A program made the position numbers and the translations under genes. DNA of 64,000 bases from Acidimicrobiia bacterium (GTDB lineage Bacteria; Actinomycetota; Acidimicrobiia; IMCC26256; PALSA-610), in the NCBI GenBank assembly GCA_017882905.1, contig JADGOO010000129.1, forward strand, positions 1-64,000, read 5' to 3'. Every line of letters begins with the position of its first letter. Position 1 is the stretch's first letter. Shown piece after piece: positions 9,939 to 19,732 of this stretch. The notes under the pieces are model-generated. The model ran no database searches. It was not told where the DNA came from and saw only the letters and a list, made by a program, of their open reading frames with translations.

Positions 9939-9965
9939 ACGGCCCCGCCAGGACGGCGGGGCCGT
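9939..9965. terminator. GC-rich hairpin ACGGCCCCGCC-AGGAC-GGCGGGGCCGT
   Basis: 11-bp perfect stem, 5-nt loop, no U-tract; lies between convergent units. Confidence 0.6.
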
Positions 9966-9981
9966 CCGACGTCGCCACCGC

Positions 9982-10575
9982 TCAGTAACGGGTTCGAGTG
10001 ACGGCGTACTGCTGGGCTCGCAGCGAGAGCGTCTCTTTGTTGCGCTCCCCGCCCTGCAGGTCGAACTTGTCGTACAGGCCTTGGAGCACCATCTTCACCG
10101 CGGCCGTCGTGGTGAAGCGCCGCTGGGCGACCTCCTGGAGCGTCGAGAGCCTCGGTGCCGGCCGGCCTTCGTCGTAGTGCGCGAACAAGAGCTCGAGCAC
10201 CTCACGCTCGGTCGGCGTGAGGCGGACCTGCTTGCGGGCGGCCTGACGCACCGTGGCGGCATCACCACCGGCGCGCTCGGCTTCGCTCAACAAGAAGTCG
10301 AAGACGGCCACCTCGCCGACCTCGATCACCGCGCCATGCATCACAGGCGTCGGCTGCCAGGGCCGGAGCGGGATCGTCTCGAGCTTGGTGCCGTTCGTGG
10401 AGTCGAGGTCGGTGATGCGCCAGACGCCGCCCTCACGCTCGAGCCGAGCGTGCACCCGGCTGATCGCCACGTCGTCGATCGAGATCTCGTTCTCGGCACT
10501 GCGGCCGATGCGGACGAGGTCTCCCTCGAGCTCGTGTTCGGCGCGCACGGGCCCTCGGGAGCGCAACCGTGCCAT
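9982..10575 (-). CDS. FHA domain protein with C-terminal winged-helix-like region
   Basis: 'VRIGRSAENEISIDDVAISRVHARLEREGGVWRITDLDSTNGT' is a classic FHA; C-terminus 'LTPTEREVLELLF' is HTH-like. Confidence 0.85.
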   Translation of the reverse strand: MARLRSRGPVRAEHELEGDLVRIGRSAENEISIDDVAISRVHARLEREGGVWRITDLDSTNGTKLETIPLRPWQPTPVMHGAVIEVGEVAVFDFLLSEAERAGGDAATVRQAARKQVRLTPTEREVLELLFAHYDEGRPAPRLSTLQEVAQRRFTTTAAVKMVLQGLYDKFDLQGGERNKETLSLRAQQYAVTRTRY

Positions 10576-10618
10576 CGCTGCGGCAGGCTACCGGCGGGGC
10601 CGCTCCGTCAATGCCAGG

Positions 10619-13213
10619 TCAGCGCCAAGAACCGAGCGCCGTCACGGCCCGCTCGACCGCCGCCACCGGCTGCACCCGCTGGGGTTCCCACTCTCGCAGC
10701 CACCGCGTGAACGCCTCGGCCGGGATCGGCTTCGACATGAAGTAGCCCTGCGCCACGTCGCAACCCTGGCGGGCCAGGCGGTCCCACGCCACCCGGTCCT
10801 CCACGCCCTCGGCCACGACCCGCAGCCCGAGGTTGTGGCCCAGGTCGACGATCGACTTGACGATCGACGCGTCGCTCTCGTTCGTGCCCATCGTCATCAC
10901 GAAGCTGCGGTCGACCTTGATCTCGTGCACGGGGAGGCGCTGCAGGTAGGTGAGCGACGAGTACCCGGTACCGAAGTCGTCGACCGACAGGCGCACACCG
11001 AGGGCCGCGAGGCCTTCGAGTGCGGTCACGGTCCGCTTGGGGTCCATGATCGTCGACTCGGTGATCTCGAGCGTGAGGTGCTCGGCCGCGAGGCCGGTCT
11101 CGCCGAGGAGGCACGCGACGGTGTCGGGGAAATCGACGTCGAGGAGGCTCTGCACGGCCACGTTCACGGCGATGGAGAGATCGAAGCCGAGACGACGCCA
11201 CTCGGCGCATTGCGTCATCGCCCGCCGTGCCACCAGCTGGGTGAGCCCACCGATCAGGCCGGTGCGCTCGGCGATCGAGATGAACACGTCGGGCGAGAGC
11301 ATGCCGTGGTCGGGATGCTGCCAGCGCACGAGAGCCTCCGCACCGACCACCTGCTCGTCGGCGATCCGCACCTTCGGCTGGAAGTACACGAGCAGGTCGT
11401 CGTTGTCGATCGCCTCGCGCAGCGCGCCCACGAGCGCAAGGCGCTGCACGGAGTGGTCGTCACTCGCCGCGTCGTAGATCTCGATGCCGCCCGACTCACG
11501 CTTCGCCGCGTACATCGCGACGTCGGCTCGACGCAGCAACGTGTGCGCGTCGTCACCCTGCGCCGGTGCGAGTGCGATGCCCACGCTCACGGCGATCTCG
11601 AGCGCCACGTCGCGCACGTGCACCGGCGGCAGCAAGACAGATCGCACCATGCGGGCCGCTTCCACCGCTTCTTGCTCGCTCACGAGACCGTGGAGCAGCA
11701 CGGCGAACTCGTCGCCACCGAGGCGGGCAACCGCAGCGCCTCCGGTCAACGACGACGAGATGCGCGCCGCGACCTGGCAGAGCACTTCGTCGCCGACGTT
11801 GTGACCGAGCGTGTCGTTGATGTCCTTGAAGTGGTCGAGGTCCATCAACATCACAGCGACGATCGTGCCCGACGGTCGCGTGGCGAGCGCACCCGACAAG
11901 AACTCCACGAAGGACGCGCGGTTCGGGAGCCCCGTGAGCGCGTCGGTGGCCGCCTGGCGGGCGCGTGCTTCGATCTCGCGGGCGAGCCGGTCGACGAGGC
12001 GGCCGTTCTCGATCGCCACGCTCGAGTGGTTCGCGAGCGTCTCGAGGAGGCGGGCATCCTGGCTGTCGAACGTGCCGAGCTCGCCCATGCGGTCGGCCAC
12101 CAGCAAGTAGCCCACGGGCTGGCCGTCGTGCCGCAGTGGCGCGGCCACGAGATCGCGGGCGCCCACCGCGTCGAGCAGCTCACGCTGGTCGCGGCTCTTG
12201 GCCTGCCGCGGTGCCACCACGACCTCACCATTGTCGACCACACGGGCCCACAATGCCGAGCTCCCGCGGTCGACCACTTCCGAAACGACCGCTTCGCCTT
12301 CAGCGGCTCGCACGTGGAAGCTGCGTTGCGGATCGTCGGCGGCGAGCAGCACCACTTCCGCACTGTCACTGCGCAGCACGTTGCGCGCCTGGTCGAGGAT
12401 GGCGGTGATGATGCTCTCGGCGCGCTGGGCGCCGCCCACGGCACGCGTGAAGTCGTAGAGCATCTGCAAGCTCTCGTAGCGGCGTGACAACGACGTGTAG
12501 CCGCTGTAGGCCGCGAACATCACCACGCCGAGCGCCACGAGCAACACGATGCCGGCGATCGTCACGTGCACGAGCACCGCAGCAGTGAGCGCCAGGCTCG
12601 TGTTCGCGACCACGGCAAGGCACGAGAGCAACAAGGTCGAGCGCACGTCGGGGCGATTGCCATGGGCCCGGATCACCGCGCTCACGCTCGCCACGCCGAG
12701 CAGGTTCGTCGTGCCCACCGCGAGGAGCACGGCGAGCCAGGCCGACGGGCTGATCACGTCGGCGCGGTGTTGCAGCGCGCCGAAGATCGCCACCGCGACC
12801 GCGGTCTCTGCGCTGAACAGCGCGAGGTTGAACACCACCTTGCGCACCGAGCGCACGCGCAAGGCGAGCATGATCGACGCGCCCACCAGCCGGCCGAGGA
12901 GCAAGCCACCCGGCGACGCGTAGAAGAGCGCGAGCACGAGCGGCACCTCGGCGAACCCGAACACGTGGGCCTCGTGGCGCACTTCCACGCGCACGACCCA
13001 GAGCTCGGTGATCGCAAAGCCGATGCCGAACGCCCACCACGGGATCGAGGAGCCGGCGCGCACCACAGGGTGTCGCGCGGCGACAGCGAAGAGGCCGACG
13101 GTGAGGGCGAGCAGGCCGCCGGAGAGCATGGCTACGGCGACGGCCGGATCGATCCGGCGCGCGCCGGAACGACTTGTCTGGCCGACGCCTCCGGTCGCGG
13201 TCGCTGTGTCCAT
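10619..13213 (-). CDS. Membrane GAF-GGDEF-EAL c-di-GMP turnover protein
   Basis: N-terminal TM block, 'LGGDEFAVLL', 'GAEALVRWQHPDHG', 'DDFGTGYSSLTYLQRLP'; start at 13213 (MDTATATG) preferred over 13465. Confidence 0.9.
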   Translation of the reverse strand: MDTATATGGVGQTSRSGARRIDPAVAVAMLSGGLLALTVGLFAVAARHPVVRAGSSIPWWAFGIGFAITELWVVRVEVRHEAHVFGFAEVPLVLALFYASPGGLLLGRLVGASIMLALRVRSVRKVVFNLALFSAETAVAVAIFGALQHRADVISPSAWLAVLLAVGTTNLLGVASVSAVIRAHGNRPDVRSTLLLSCLAVVANTSLALTAAVLVHVTIAGIVLLVALGVVMFAAYSGYTSLSRRYESLQMLYDFTRAVGGAQRAESIITAILDQARNVLRSDSAEVVLLAADDPQRSFHVRAAEGEAVVSEVVDRGSSALWARVVDNGEVVVAPRQAKSRDQRELLDAVGARDLVAAPLRHDGQPVGYLLVADRMGELGTFDSQDARLLETLANHSSVAIENGRLVDRLAREIEARARQAATDALTGLPNRASFVEFLSGALATRPSGTIVAVMLMDLDHFKDINDTLGHNVGDEVLCQVAARISSSLTGGAAVARLGGDEFAVLLHGLVSEQEAVEAARMVRSVLLPPVHVRDVALEIAVSVGIALAPAQGDDAHTLLRRADVAMYAAKRESGGIEIYDAASDDHSVQRLALVGALREAIDNDDLLVYFQPKVRIADEQVVGAEALVRWQHPDHGMLSPDVFISIAERTGLIGGLTQLVARRAMTQCAEWRRLGFDLSIAVNVAVQSLLDVDFPDTVACLLGETGLAAEHLTLEITESTIMDPKRTVTALEGLAALGVRLSVDDFGTGYSSLTYLQRLPVHEIKVDRSFVMTMGTNESDASIVKSIVDLGHNLGLRVVAEGVEDRVAWDRLARQGCDVAQGYFMSKPIPAEAFTRWLREWEPQRVQPVAAVERAVTALGSWR

Positions 13214-13513
13214 CCCTGCCCTGTCCTCGGCCTTGGTGGCCTGGTCCGCGGCAGATATCGGCACGTTTCGACGAGGCCCTAAGGGCTGGAAACGACAGCC
13301 AAGGCGCTGTGACCACAGCCACCCCGCGGCGGCCCGCCCCCAATCCTGTCCGCCGCATGCGTGCGGCATTCCTGCGACTTCACGGCATTTGGGCGAAAAC
13401 CGTGACCGGTCTGTGTCTGGCCCGTTGTGACTCCGGTCTCCCCAGGTCAACGCTGACTCAACCACGGAGAGTGGTCGGCCGAAACAACATCACCCACACA
13501 AGGAGACAATCTC

Positions 13514-13615
13514 ATGCGCAAGCTCGCCATTGCCGCCCTTGCGGCCTCGCCCGCCCTCGCCCTCGTCGCCACCCACCTTCCGCAGGTCGTGGCGACCGCC
13601 ATCACCTGGCGCTGA
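13514..13615 (+). CDS. Putative 33-aa hydrophobic small protein MRKLAIAALAASPALALVATHLPQVVATAITWR
   Basis: Strong SD 'aaggagacaatctc' before ATG; N-terminal K/R followed by Ala/Leu-rich segment; followed by a hairpin. Confidence 0.45.
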   Translation: MRKLAIAALAASPALALVATHLPQVVATAITWR

Positions 13616-13637
13616 GTCCACGCCAGCCCGGACCCTC

Positions 13638-13659
13638 GGGCAGGCCCAGCCACCTGCCC
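13638..13659. terminator. Hairpin gggcagg-cccagcca-cctgccc
   Basis: 7-bp perfect stem just downstream of the 33-aa ORF. Confidence 0.4.
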
Positions 13660-13693
13660 ATCAGCTCGCGTAGCGACGGCGTTCGCCTCGGCC

Positions 13694-16600
13694 TCAGGCC
13701 CGGCGGACGCCGTCGAGTCGCGCGACGAGCCACTCGCGCACGTCGACGTCGGCGTTGGCCTCCCCGACCAGCACGAGTCCCTGCTCGGCGAGCGGGCGCC
13801 GCAACTCATGACCGCGCTCCGCCAGCACCAGCGCGGCCATCGCGCGGTGCACGAGCCAGAGGTACGGGAACGGCGGATCGAAGATCTGCTGGAGCAGCCA
13901 CTCGACGCGGGGCTCGGTATCCGGTGGCCCGAGCGCGGCTACCAGCGCACCGGCAAAGGCGCTGTTGTAGCGCTGGTACGTCGATCCCGTCTCGCGCAAC
14001 GCCGCATGACGAGCGCGAAGGAAAGCATCGCCTCGGGCTCGATCGCCGGCGAGGTAGCGGAGCAGTGCACGTTCGTTGTTCGCCGCGTGGCCTTCGAACT
14101 GGCCGTCATCGACGATCCACGGCGGACCCTCGAGGGCTCGCAGTGCCAGGCCCAACATCTCGCGGCGGCCGGCAGGCAGTCCGGCGCGCTCGAGAAGCTC
14201 GTCGGCCCTCGCTCTCGCGCCGTGCCACATGGCGATCGCAATCGCGGCGTGCACCACCGAGAGAGCGTTGAAATCGGAGTCGCCCACAACCTCGAGCACA
14301 AGATCGTCGAGCATCGACCACGACGTGAACGGTTGGGTTGCGTAGATCACCGGCAACTCGGCGCAACGAGCAGCCAGCACCATCCCGCGATCGGTGGCCA
14401 GTTCCACCGCGCGCCGAGCGTGTTCCGCCGCGGCGGCCGGCAGACCCAGGTCGAATGCAACGATCGACGACTGCGTTTCGCATTGCGCCATCCGCACGCG
14501 GTCTTCGAGACCCTCGGCCGCTGCTCTTGCCTGCTCGAGCAGTCGCCATGCCGCATCGCCATCGACGGCTGCCATCAGCTCGGCAACGTCATAGGCAACA
14601 TCGACGATCAGTGCGGGATTGCGGTCATGCGTCAGCACGTCGAGCACGGCACGCGCGCGCGCGAGCGCCGGATCAAACGGAGCGCCGTCGAATGCCACCG
14701 CCTGCGCTCCGATGATCGCAGCCCTTGCATCGAGCCGCGCTCGATCTGCAAGCGCGCTCGGGTCCATCGACGCCAAGCGCTGTTCGACGACCACAGCCGC
14801 GCGACCCCGCATTCCGGCGTCAGCCAACGCACCTGCGTATGCCAACACGAAGCGCACCGGCGTGCTGGCGATGCCGACACGTTCAATCGCCCGTTCGCCA
14901 ACGCCGACCGCGCGCTCTGGTTGCGCAAGGCCCGCGGCCGCCTCGGTGAGCGACATGAGTGCGCGACTCGCATTCGCTCCGAGCGAAGTCGTCCATGGAT
15001 CGGCGAGCATGGCGGCTTCTTGGAACTCGCCGCGTCGGATGCAGAGGTCGGCTTCGATGAGGTCGGCCGTACCGGGCTCTGGCTCGGCGCCTGTGTCGCG
15101 CAGGAGGTCGAGCAGGTCGTCGACCGCGGTGAGAGCAAAGCGGTCGATCGCTTCGCGCGCGGCGGTAGCTGCACGGGCACCCGCGAGGTCACGGAGCTCT
15201 TCCGCTCCGAGACGCCACGCGCGGCCGGCGTGGAACGCGACGGTCTCTGCCGCCGCCGTGGCGGTGTCGAGTGCGAGGGCAAGATCGGCGTGCGCCGACC
15301 GCCGGTCGGCATCGGCGAGCCGCTGGTACGCCACCTCTCGCAGCAGCGGATGTGTCCATGCCGCTTCGGTCGAGCCGGCGATCGCCGAACCCACGCGGGC
15401 TTCCGCCATGCCCGACCGGTACAGCGTCACCGACGCGTCGCGCAGCGGAGCTCCCACAGCTTCGGGCCAGAACACATCGCCGCATGCCGCCGCGATCGCG
15501 ATCGCGTCGAGCAGGTCGTCGTCGAGCGCTTCGAGCCGGTGCGCAATCAGGGTGCGCACATCGGCGTCGAGCGCATCGCCGCGGTCGCGCGCCAAGGCGA
15601 GCTCGCTCGCGAGCAGCGGGTTGCCACCCGCGAGCACTGCCACGTCGGGATGCGCGAGCGCGGCGATCACATCGTCGGCGAGCGGGCCGAGCATCATCGT
15701 CTCGACGCCGAGCTCGTCGCTGTCGATGATCTCGGGCCGTGCGCCCAGCACCAGGAGCCCGGGCGTGTGGCTGCGGAAGGCGAGACGTTCGATCACACCG
15801 AGCAGCTCAGGCCGGGCATGGTGCAGATCGTCGATGATCGCGACCGGGGCATCGAGCGACTCGATGAGCGCCGCCAACGCTGCCGCGATCGTGTCGAGAT
15901 CGAGCGCCGACCCGGCGGCGGCGACATCGCCAGTGAGCGCGCCGAGCGCGGCGGCGTGCGCGCCGCCGACCTGTTCGGGCAGCGACCCTCCGAAGCGGCG
16001 GACCCACGGCGCCAGCGCGCGCACATCACCGACCTGCTCGGAGCAGCCCGCCCGCAAGACTGGCGTGCCTCGGCCGACGGCGTCGGCGGCCGCCACGTCG
16101 AACAGCCAGGTCTTGCCCTGACCGGCGGGCGCGATCACGAGCAACGCGCGCAGCTCCTCGCTCGCCCGCGCCGCGTCGAGCATGTCGGCGAGCCGCGCCA
16201 GCTCGAGCTCACGGCCCGTCGGCGACGCTTCGGGCGCGTCGTCGACGAGCGTGATCACCTCGGGATCCGGCGTCGCGACATCGGCGGTCGGCGCGGATCG
16301 CGCCGGCGCCGCCGCGGGCGGCTCGTCGCCCGCGAGCGCTTCGAGCTGTGCGGCCACGTCGGCCATCGTTGGTCGCCGCGCGGGATCGAGGCCGAGGCAC
16401 GCGCGCAACGACTCGGGCAGCGCGGCGCGCGCCGTCGCGATCGCCGTGGAACCACCGATGCACTCGGCGAGCACCATGGCGACCGACCACACGTCGGCGG
16501 CCGGGCTCACGGTCGCGCCCATCTCCAGCTCGGGAGCCGCGTAGGCGGTGGTGAGCAGCACGGCGGCCGCGCCCTCCACCCAGCCATCCACGGTCGAGCC

Positions 16601-17092
16601 GTCGAGCGCCGCCGCCCCGAAGTCGACGAGCACCGGGCCGCGGTCGGCGAGCAGCACGTTGCCCGGCTTCACATCTCGATGCACCACACCCGCGGCATGC
16701 GCGGCCGCCAGGCCGCGCGCCACGGGTGCCAGCGTTGCCGCGGCGGTGGCGGGCGCCAGGCGGCCGTCGTCGAGCACGGCGGCGAGCGTGGCGGCCTCGT
16801 GCAGCTCGAGGGCGAGATGGGCGATGCCATCCACGTCGTCGGCGGCCAGCAGGCGCACCACCGCCGGATGGCGCACGCGCTCCAGGGCGGCGCCCTCGCG
16901 GGCGAGCCGGGCCCGCACCAGCGGGTCGCCCGGGTCGCGCGCGAGCTTGAGCGCCACGACGATGCCGTCGCCTTCGGCGCGCCAGACCTCCGTGTCGTGT
17001 CCGCCGCCGAGCGGCGCGATCAGCTCGAATGCGCCGATCCGCCCGCCGAGCGAGGCCAGCTTCGCCGCTCGCACGGTGCAATGGTCCCACAC
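13694..17092 (-). CDS. Ser/Thr protein kinase fused to AAA ATPase and TPR-like region
   Basis: 'VVHRDVKPGNVLLADRGPVLVDFGAAAL' kinase motifs; Walker A 'APAGQGKTWLFDVAAA'; long Ala-rich helical repeat C-terminus. Confidence 0.85.
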   Translation of the reverse strand: MWDHCTVRAAKLASLGGRIGAFELIAPLGGGHDTEVWRAEGDGIVVALKLARDPGDPLVRARLAREGAALERVRHPAVVRLLAADDVDGIAHLALELHEAATLAAVLDDGRLAPATAAATLAPVARGLAAAHAAGVVHRDVKPGNVLLADRGPVLVDFGAAALDGSTVDGWVEGAAAVLLTTAYAAPELEMGATVSPAADVWSVAMVLAECIGGSTAIATARAALPESLRACLGLDPARRPTMADVAAQLEALAGDEPPAAAPARSAPTADVATPDPEVITLVDDAPEASPTGRELELARLADMLDAARASEELRALLVIAPAGQGKTWLFDVAAADAVGRGTPVLRAGCSEQVGDVRALAPWVRRFGGSLPEQVGGAHAAALGALTGDVAAAGSALDLDTIAAALAALIESLDAPVAIIDDLHHARPELLGVIERLAFRSHTPGLLVLGARPEIIDSDELGVETMMLGPLADDVIAALAHPDVAVLAGGNPLLASELALARDRGDALDADVRTLIAHRLEALDDDLLDAIAIAAACGDVFWPEAVGAPLRDASVTLYRSGMAEARVGSAIAGSTEAAWTHPLLREVAYQRLADADRRSAHADLALALDTATAAAETVAFHAGRAWRLGAEELRDLAGARAATAAREAIDRFALTAVDDLLDLLRDTGAEPEPGTADLIEADLCIRRGEFQEAAMLADPWTTSLGANASRALMSLTEAAAGLAQPERAVGVGERAIERVGIASTPVRFVLAYAGALADAGMRGRAAVVVEQRLASMDPSALADRARLDARAAIIGAQAVAFDGAPFDPALARARAVLDVLTHDRNPALIVDVAYDVAELMAAVDGDAAWRLLEQARAAAEGLEDRVRMAQCETQSSIVAFDLGLPAAAAEHARRAVELATDRGMVLAARCAELPVIYATQPFTSWSMLDDLVLEVVGDSDFNALSVVHAAIAIAMWHGARARADELLERAGLPAGRREMLGLALRALEGPPWIVDDGQFEGHAANNERALLRYLAGDRARGDAFLRARHAALRETGSTYQRYNSAFAGALVAALGPPDTEPRVEWLLQQIFDPPFPYLWLVHRAMAALVLAERGHELRRPLAEQGLVLVGEANADVDVREWLVARLDGVRRA

Positions 17093-17186
17093 GCATCATC
17101 AGCGGCACGAGCGAAGTGTCCTCTGACGCTGACGAATCGCGCCCGCGAGCACCGAGCACCGAGCGCCGACGCACCCGATGCCACCG

Positions 17187-19139
17187 TCAGATGTCGAGGA
17201 AGCGCACGTCCTTGGCGTTCTGCTGGATCCACTGGCGCCGGGTGTCGACGTCGTCGCCCATCAGCACCGACAAGATGCGGTCGCACACCTCGGCCTGATC
17301 GACCGTGATCTGCACGAGCGAGCGGGTGGCCGGGTTCATGCACGTCTCGGCGAGCTCCGGATAGTCCATCTCGCCGAGGCCCTTGAAGCGCGCGAACGCG
17401 AGCTGCTTGTTGGAGTGCTCCTCCATGAGCCGCAGCCGTGCGGCGTCGTCGGGCACGTACGTCTTCTGGCCGCCGATCTCCACGGAGTAGAGCGGCGGCT
17501 GGGCCACGTAGAGCCGGCCGGCCTCCACGAGTGGGAGCATCTGGCGGTAGAAGAACGTGATGAGCAACGTGCGGATGTGGCCACCGTCCACGTCGGCGTC
17601 GCTCAGGATGATCGTCTTCTCGTAGCGCACCTTGTCGACGTCGAATTCCTTGCCGACACCACCACCGATCGCCGACACGAGCGACTGGATCTCGGCGTTG
17701 GCGAGGATCTTGTCGAGGCTCGCGCGCTCCACGTTGAGCACCTTGCCGCGCAAGGGCAGGATCGCCTGGATCTTCGGGTCGCGGGCGTCGCGCGCCGATC
17801 CGCCGGCCGAGTTCCCTTCCACGATGAACAGCTCGGTGCCCTCGGCCGAACGCTGGGAGCAGTCGGCCAGCTTGTCGGGCATGCCCACACCTTCGAGCGC
17901 GCTCTTGCGGCGAGTGAGCTCTCGAGCCTGCTTGGCTGCGGTGCGGGCACGCGCCGCGCTCGACGCCTTCTGCACCACGGCCTTCGCCGGGTTCGGGTGC
18001 TCCTCGAGCCACCGCGAGAAGCGCTCGTTCGTGAGACGCTCCACCAGACTGCGGATCTCGGTGTTGCCGAGCTTCGTCTTGGTCTGGCCCTCGAACTGCG
18101 GATCGGTGAGGCGAACGCTCACAATCGCGGTGAGGCCCTCACGCACGTCGTCGCCCTGGAGCGACGTGTCTTTGCCCTTCAGGAGATTGCGGTCCTTGGC
18201 GTAGCGGTTGATCGCGTTCGTGAGGGCTCGCTTGAACCCCTCGGCGTGCATGCCACCTTCGCTCGTGCTGATGCCGTTCGCGAACGTGTGCAGACCTTCG
18301 TAGTAGCCGGTGTTCCACTGCCACGCCACCTCGACTTCGCCTTCGGCCTCAGCCGCCGAGAAGTAGCCGACATCTTTGAACAACGGCTCCTTGCTCTCGT
18401 TGAGGTGGCGCACGAAGTCGGCGATACCGCCGTCGTAACAGAACGTCTCGGTCTGCTCGTGGTCCTTGCGCTTGTCGTCGAAGTGGATCGTGATCCCACG
18501 ATTGAGGAACGCCGTCACCTGCAACCGTTCCAGCACCGTCGCGGCGCGGAACTCGAGCTCTTCGAACACGTCGGGGTCGGGCCAGAACGTGACGATCGTG
18601 CCGCTGTTGCCACGGCGGCTGCGCCCGTCGTTCTTCAACGGTGCGACGGGCACGCCGGAGAGCACCTTCGTGCCCTTGCGCACCGCCGTGTAGCTCTGGC
18701 GGTACACGTTGCCGTCGCGGTGGATCTCGAGGTCGAGGCGCGTGGAGAGCGCGTTCACCACGCTCACGCCCACCCCGTGCAGACCGCCGCTCATCTTGTA
18801 GCCGCCGTCGCCGAACTTGCCCCCCGCGTGCAGTGTGGTGAGCACCAGCTCGGCAGCACTCTTGCCCTTGTGCAGGGGGTGCTCGTCGACCGGGATGCCG
18901 CGCCCGCTGTCGGCCACGCGCACACCACCGTCGGCGAGCAACGTGACGTCGATGCGGGTGCCGTAGCCCGCCATCGCCTCGTCGACGGCGTTGTCGACGA
19001 CTTCCCAGATCAGGTGGTGGAGGCCCTGGCTCCCGGTGGAGCCGATGTACATACCGGGCCGCTTGCGCACGGGGTCGAGGCCCTCGAGGACCTGGATGTG
19101 CTCCGCGTTGTAGTCGCCACCATCCTTCGCGGCCGCCAT
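17187..19139 (-). CDS. parE: DNA topoisomerase type IIA subunit B (ParE/GyrB-like)
   Basis: 'LEGLDPVRKRPGMYIGSTG', 'WEVVDNAVDEAMAGYG', 'GLHGVGVSVVNALS', 'EGNSAGGSARDARDPKIQAILPLRGKVLNVE', 'MGDDVDTRRQWIQQNA'. Confidence 0.92.
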   Translation of the reverse strand: MAAAKDGGDYNAEHIQVLEGLDPVRKRPGMYIGSTGSQGLHHLIWEVVDNAVDEAMAGYGTRIDVTLLADGGVRVADSGRGIPVDEHPLHKGKSAAELVLTTLHAGGKFGDGGYKMSGGLHGVGVSVVNALSTRLDLEIHRDGNVYRQSYTAVRKGTKVLSGVPVAPLKNDGRSRRGNSGTIVTFWPDPDVFEELEFRAATVLERLQVTAFLNRGITIHFDDKRKDHEQTETFCYDGGIADFVRHLNESKEPLFKDVGYFSAAEAEGEVEVAWQWNTGYYEGLHTFANGISTSEGGMHAEGFKRALTNAINRYAKDRNLLKGKDTSLQGDDVREGLTAIVSVRLTDPQFEGQTKTKLGNTEIRSLVERLTNERFSRWLEEHPNPAKAVVQKASSAARARTAAKQARELTRRKSALEGVGMPDKLADCSQRSAEGTELFIVEGNSAGGSARDARDPKIQAILPLRGKVLNVERASLDKILANAEIQSLVSAIGGGVGKEFDVDKVRYEKTIILSDADVDGGHIRTLLITFFYRQMLPLVEAGRLYVAQPPLYSVEIGGQKTYVPDDAARLRLMEEHSNKQLAFARFKGLGEMDYPELAETCMNPATRSLVQITVDQAEVCDRILSVLMGDDVDTRRQWIQQNAKDVRFLDI

Positions 19140-19209
19140 GCAGCCGAGGATAGGTGACGCTGTGTCGATAGCGATGCCTTCGCCTGCGGCAACGGCGAAG
19201 CCGCCGCGA

Positions 19210-19668
19210 TCAGACGAGGTAGCGACTGACCATGTCGATCACGGCGGCGGGCTTCGTCTCGCCGTCGATCTCGATGGTGATGCGCACCACCGACTGCACC
19301 CCGCCCGCGACCTCGGTGGCCTCCACGAGCTCACCGCTCGCTCGCACCCGGCTCCCGACCTTCACCGGTGTGATGAAACGCGCCTTGTTGAGCCCGTAGT
19401 TGATGCCCATCGTGATGCCGTGCACTTCGGCGAGCTCGAACAGGAACCGCGCGCAGAGGCTCATCGTGAGGAACCCGTGCGCGATCGGCGCGCCGAACGG
19501 ACCAGCCTTGGCCCGCTCCACATCCACGTGGATCCACTGATGGTCGTCGGTGGCGTCGGCGAACATGTTGACGCGATCCTGGGTGATCTCGACCCAGCCG
19601 GTCGGGCCGAGCTTGGCGCCGACCGACCCGAGCAGCTCCTGGGGTGTTGCGAAGATCGTTGCAGCCAT
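19210..19668 (-). CDS. MaoC-like dehydratase
   Basis: '[51 protein letters not shown]' is typical of MaoC hydratases. Confidence 0.88.
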   Translation of the reverse strand: MAATIFATPQELLGSVGAKLGPTGWVEITQDRVNMFADATDDHQWIHVDVERAKAGPFGAPIAHGFLTMSLCARFLFELAEVHGITMGINYGLNKARFITPVKVGSRVRASGELVEATEVAGGVQSVVRITIEIDGETKPAAVIDMVSRYLV

Positions 19669-19732
19669 GGCGCCGAATGTAGACGAACCCGATGTAGTCC
19701 AGCTCGGGCGCGTTCACTACGGTGCGCCGGCG

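Noticed and set aside
9980-10000. tRNA-like 'gggttcgag' T-arm
   Set aside because: No cloverleaf or acceptor stem around it; it lies at the 3' end of the FHA gene.
9892-13615. Both micro-ORFs share the 13-mer ctggcgctgagtc covering '-WR*'
   Set aside because: Many 13-mer coincidences are expected in 64 kb of such GC-biased sequence; no further similarity.
13808-17308. 1166-aa + strand ORF antisense to the kinase-ATPase gene
   Set aside because: Same shadow-ORF pattern; the minus-strand frame has kinase and Walker motifs.
17178-19157. 659-aa + strand ORF antisense to the topoisomerase B gene
   Set aside because: Shadow ORF; no protein-like motif.
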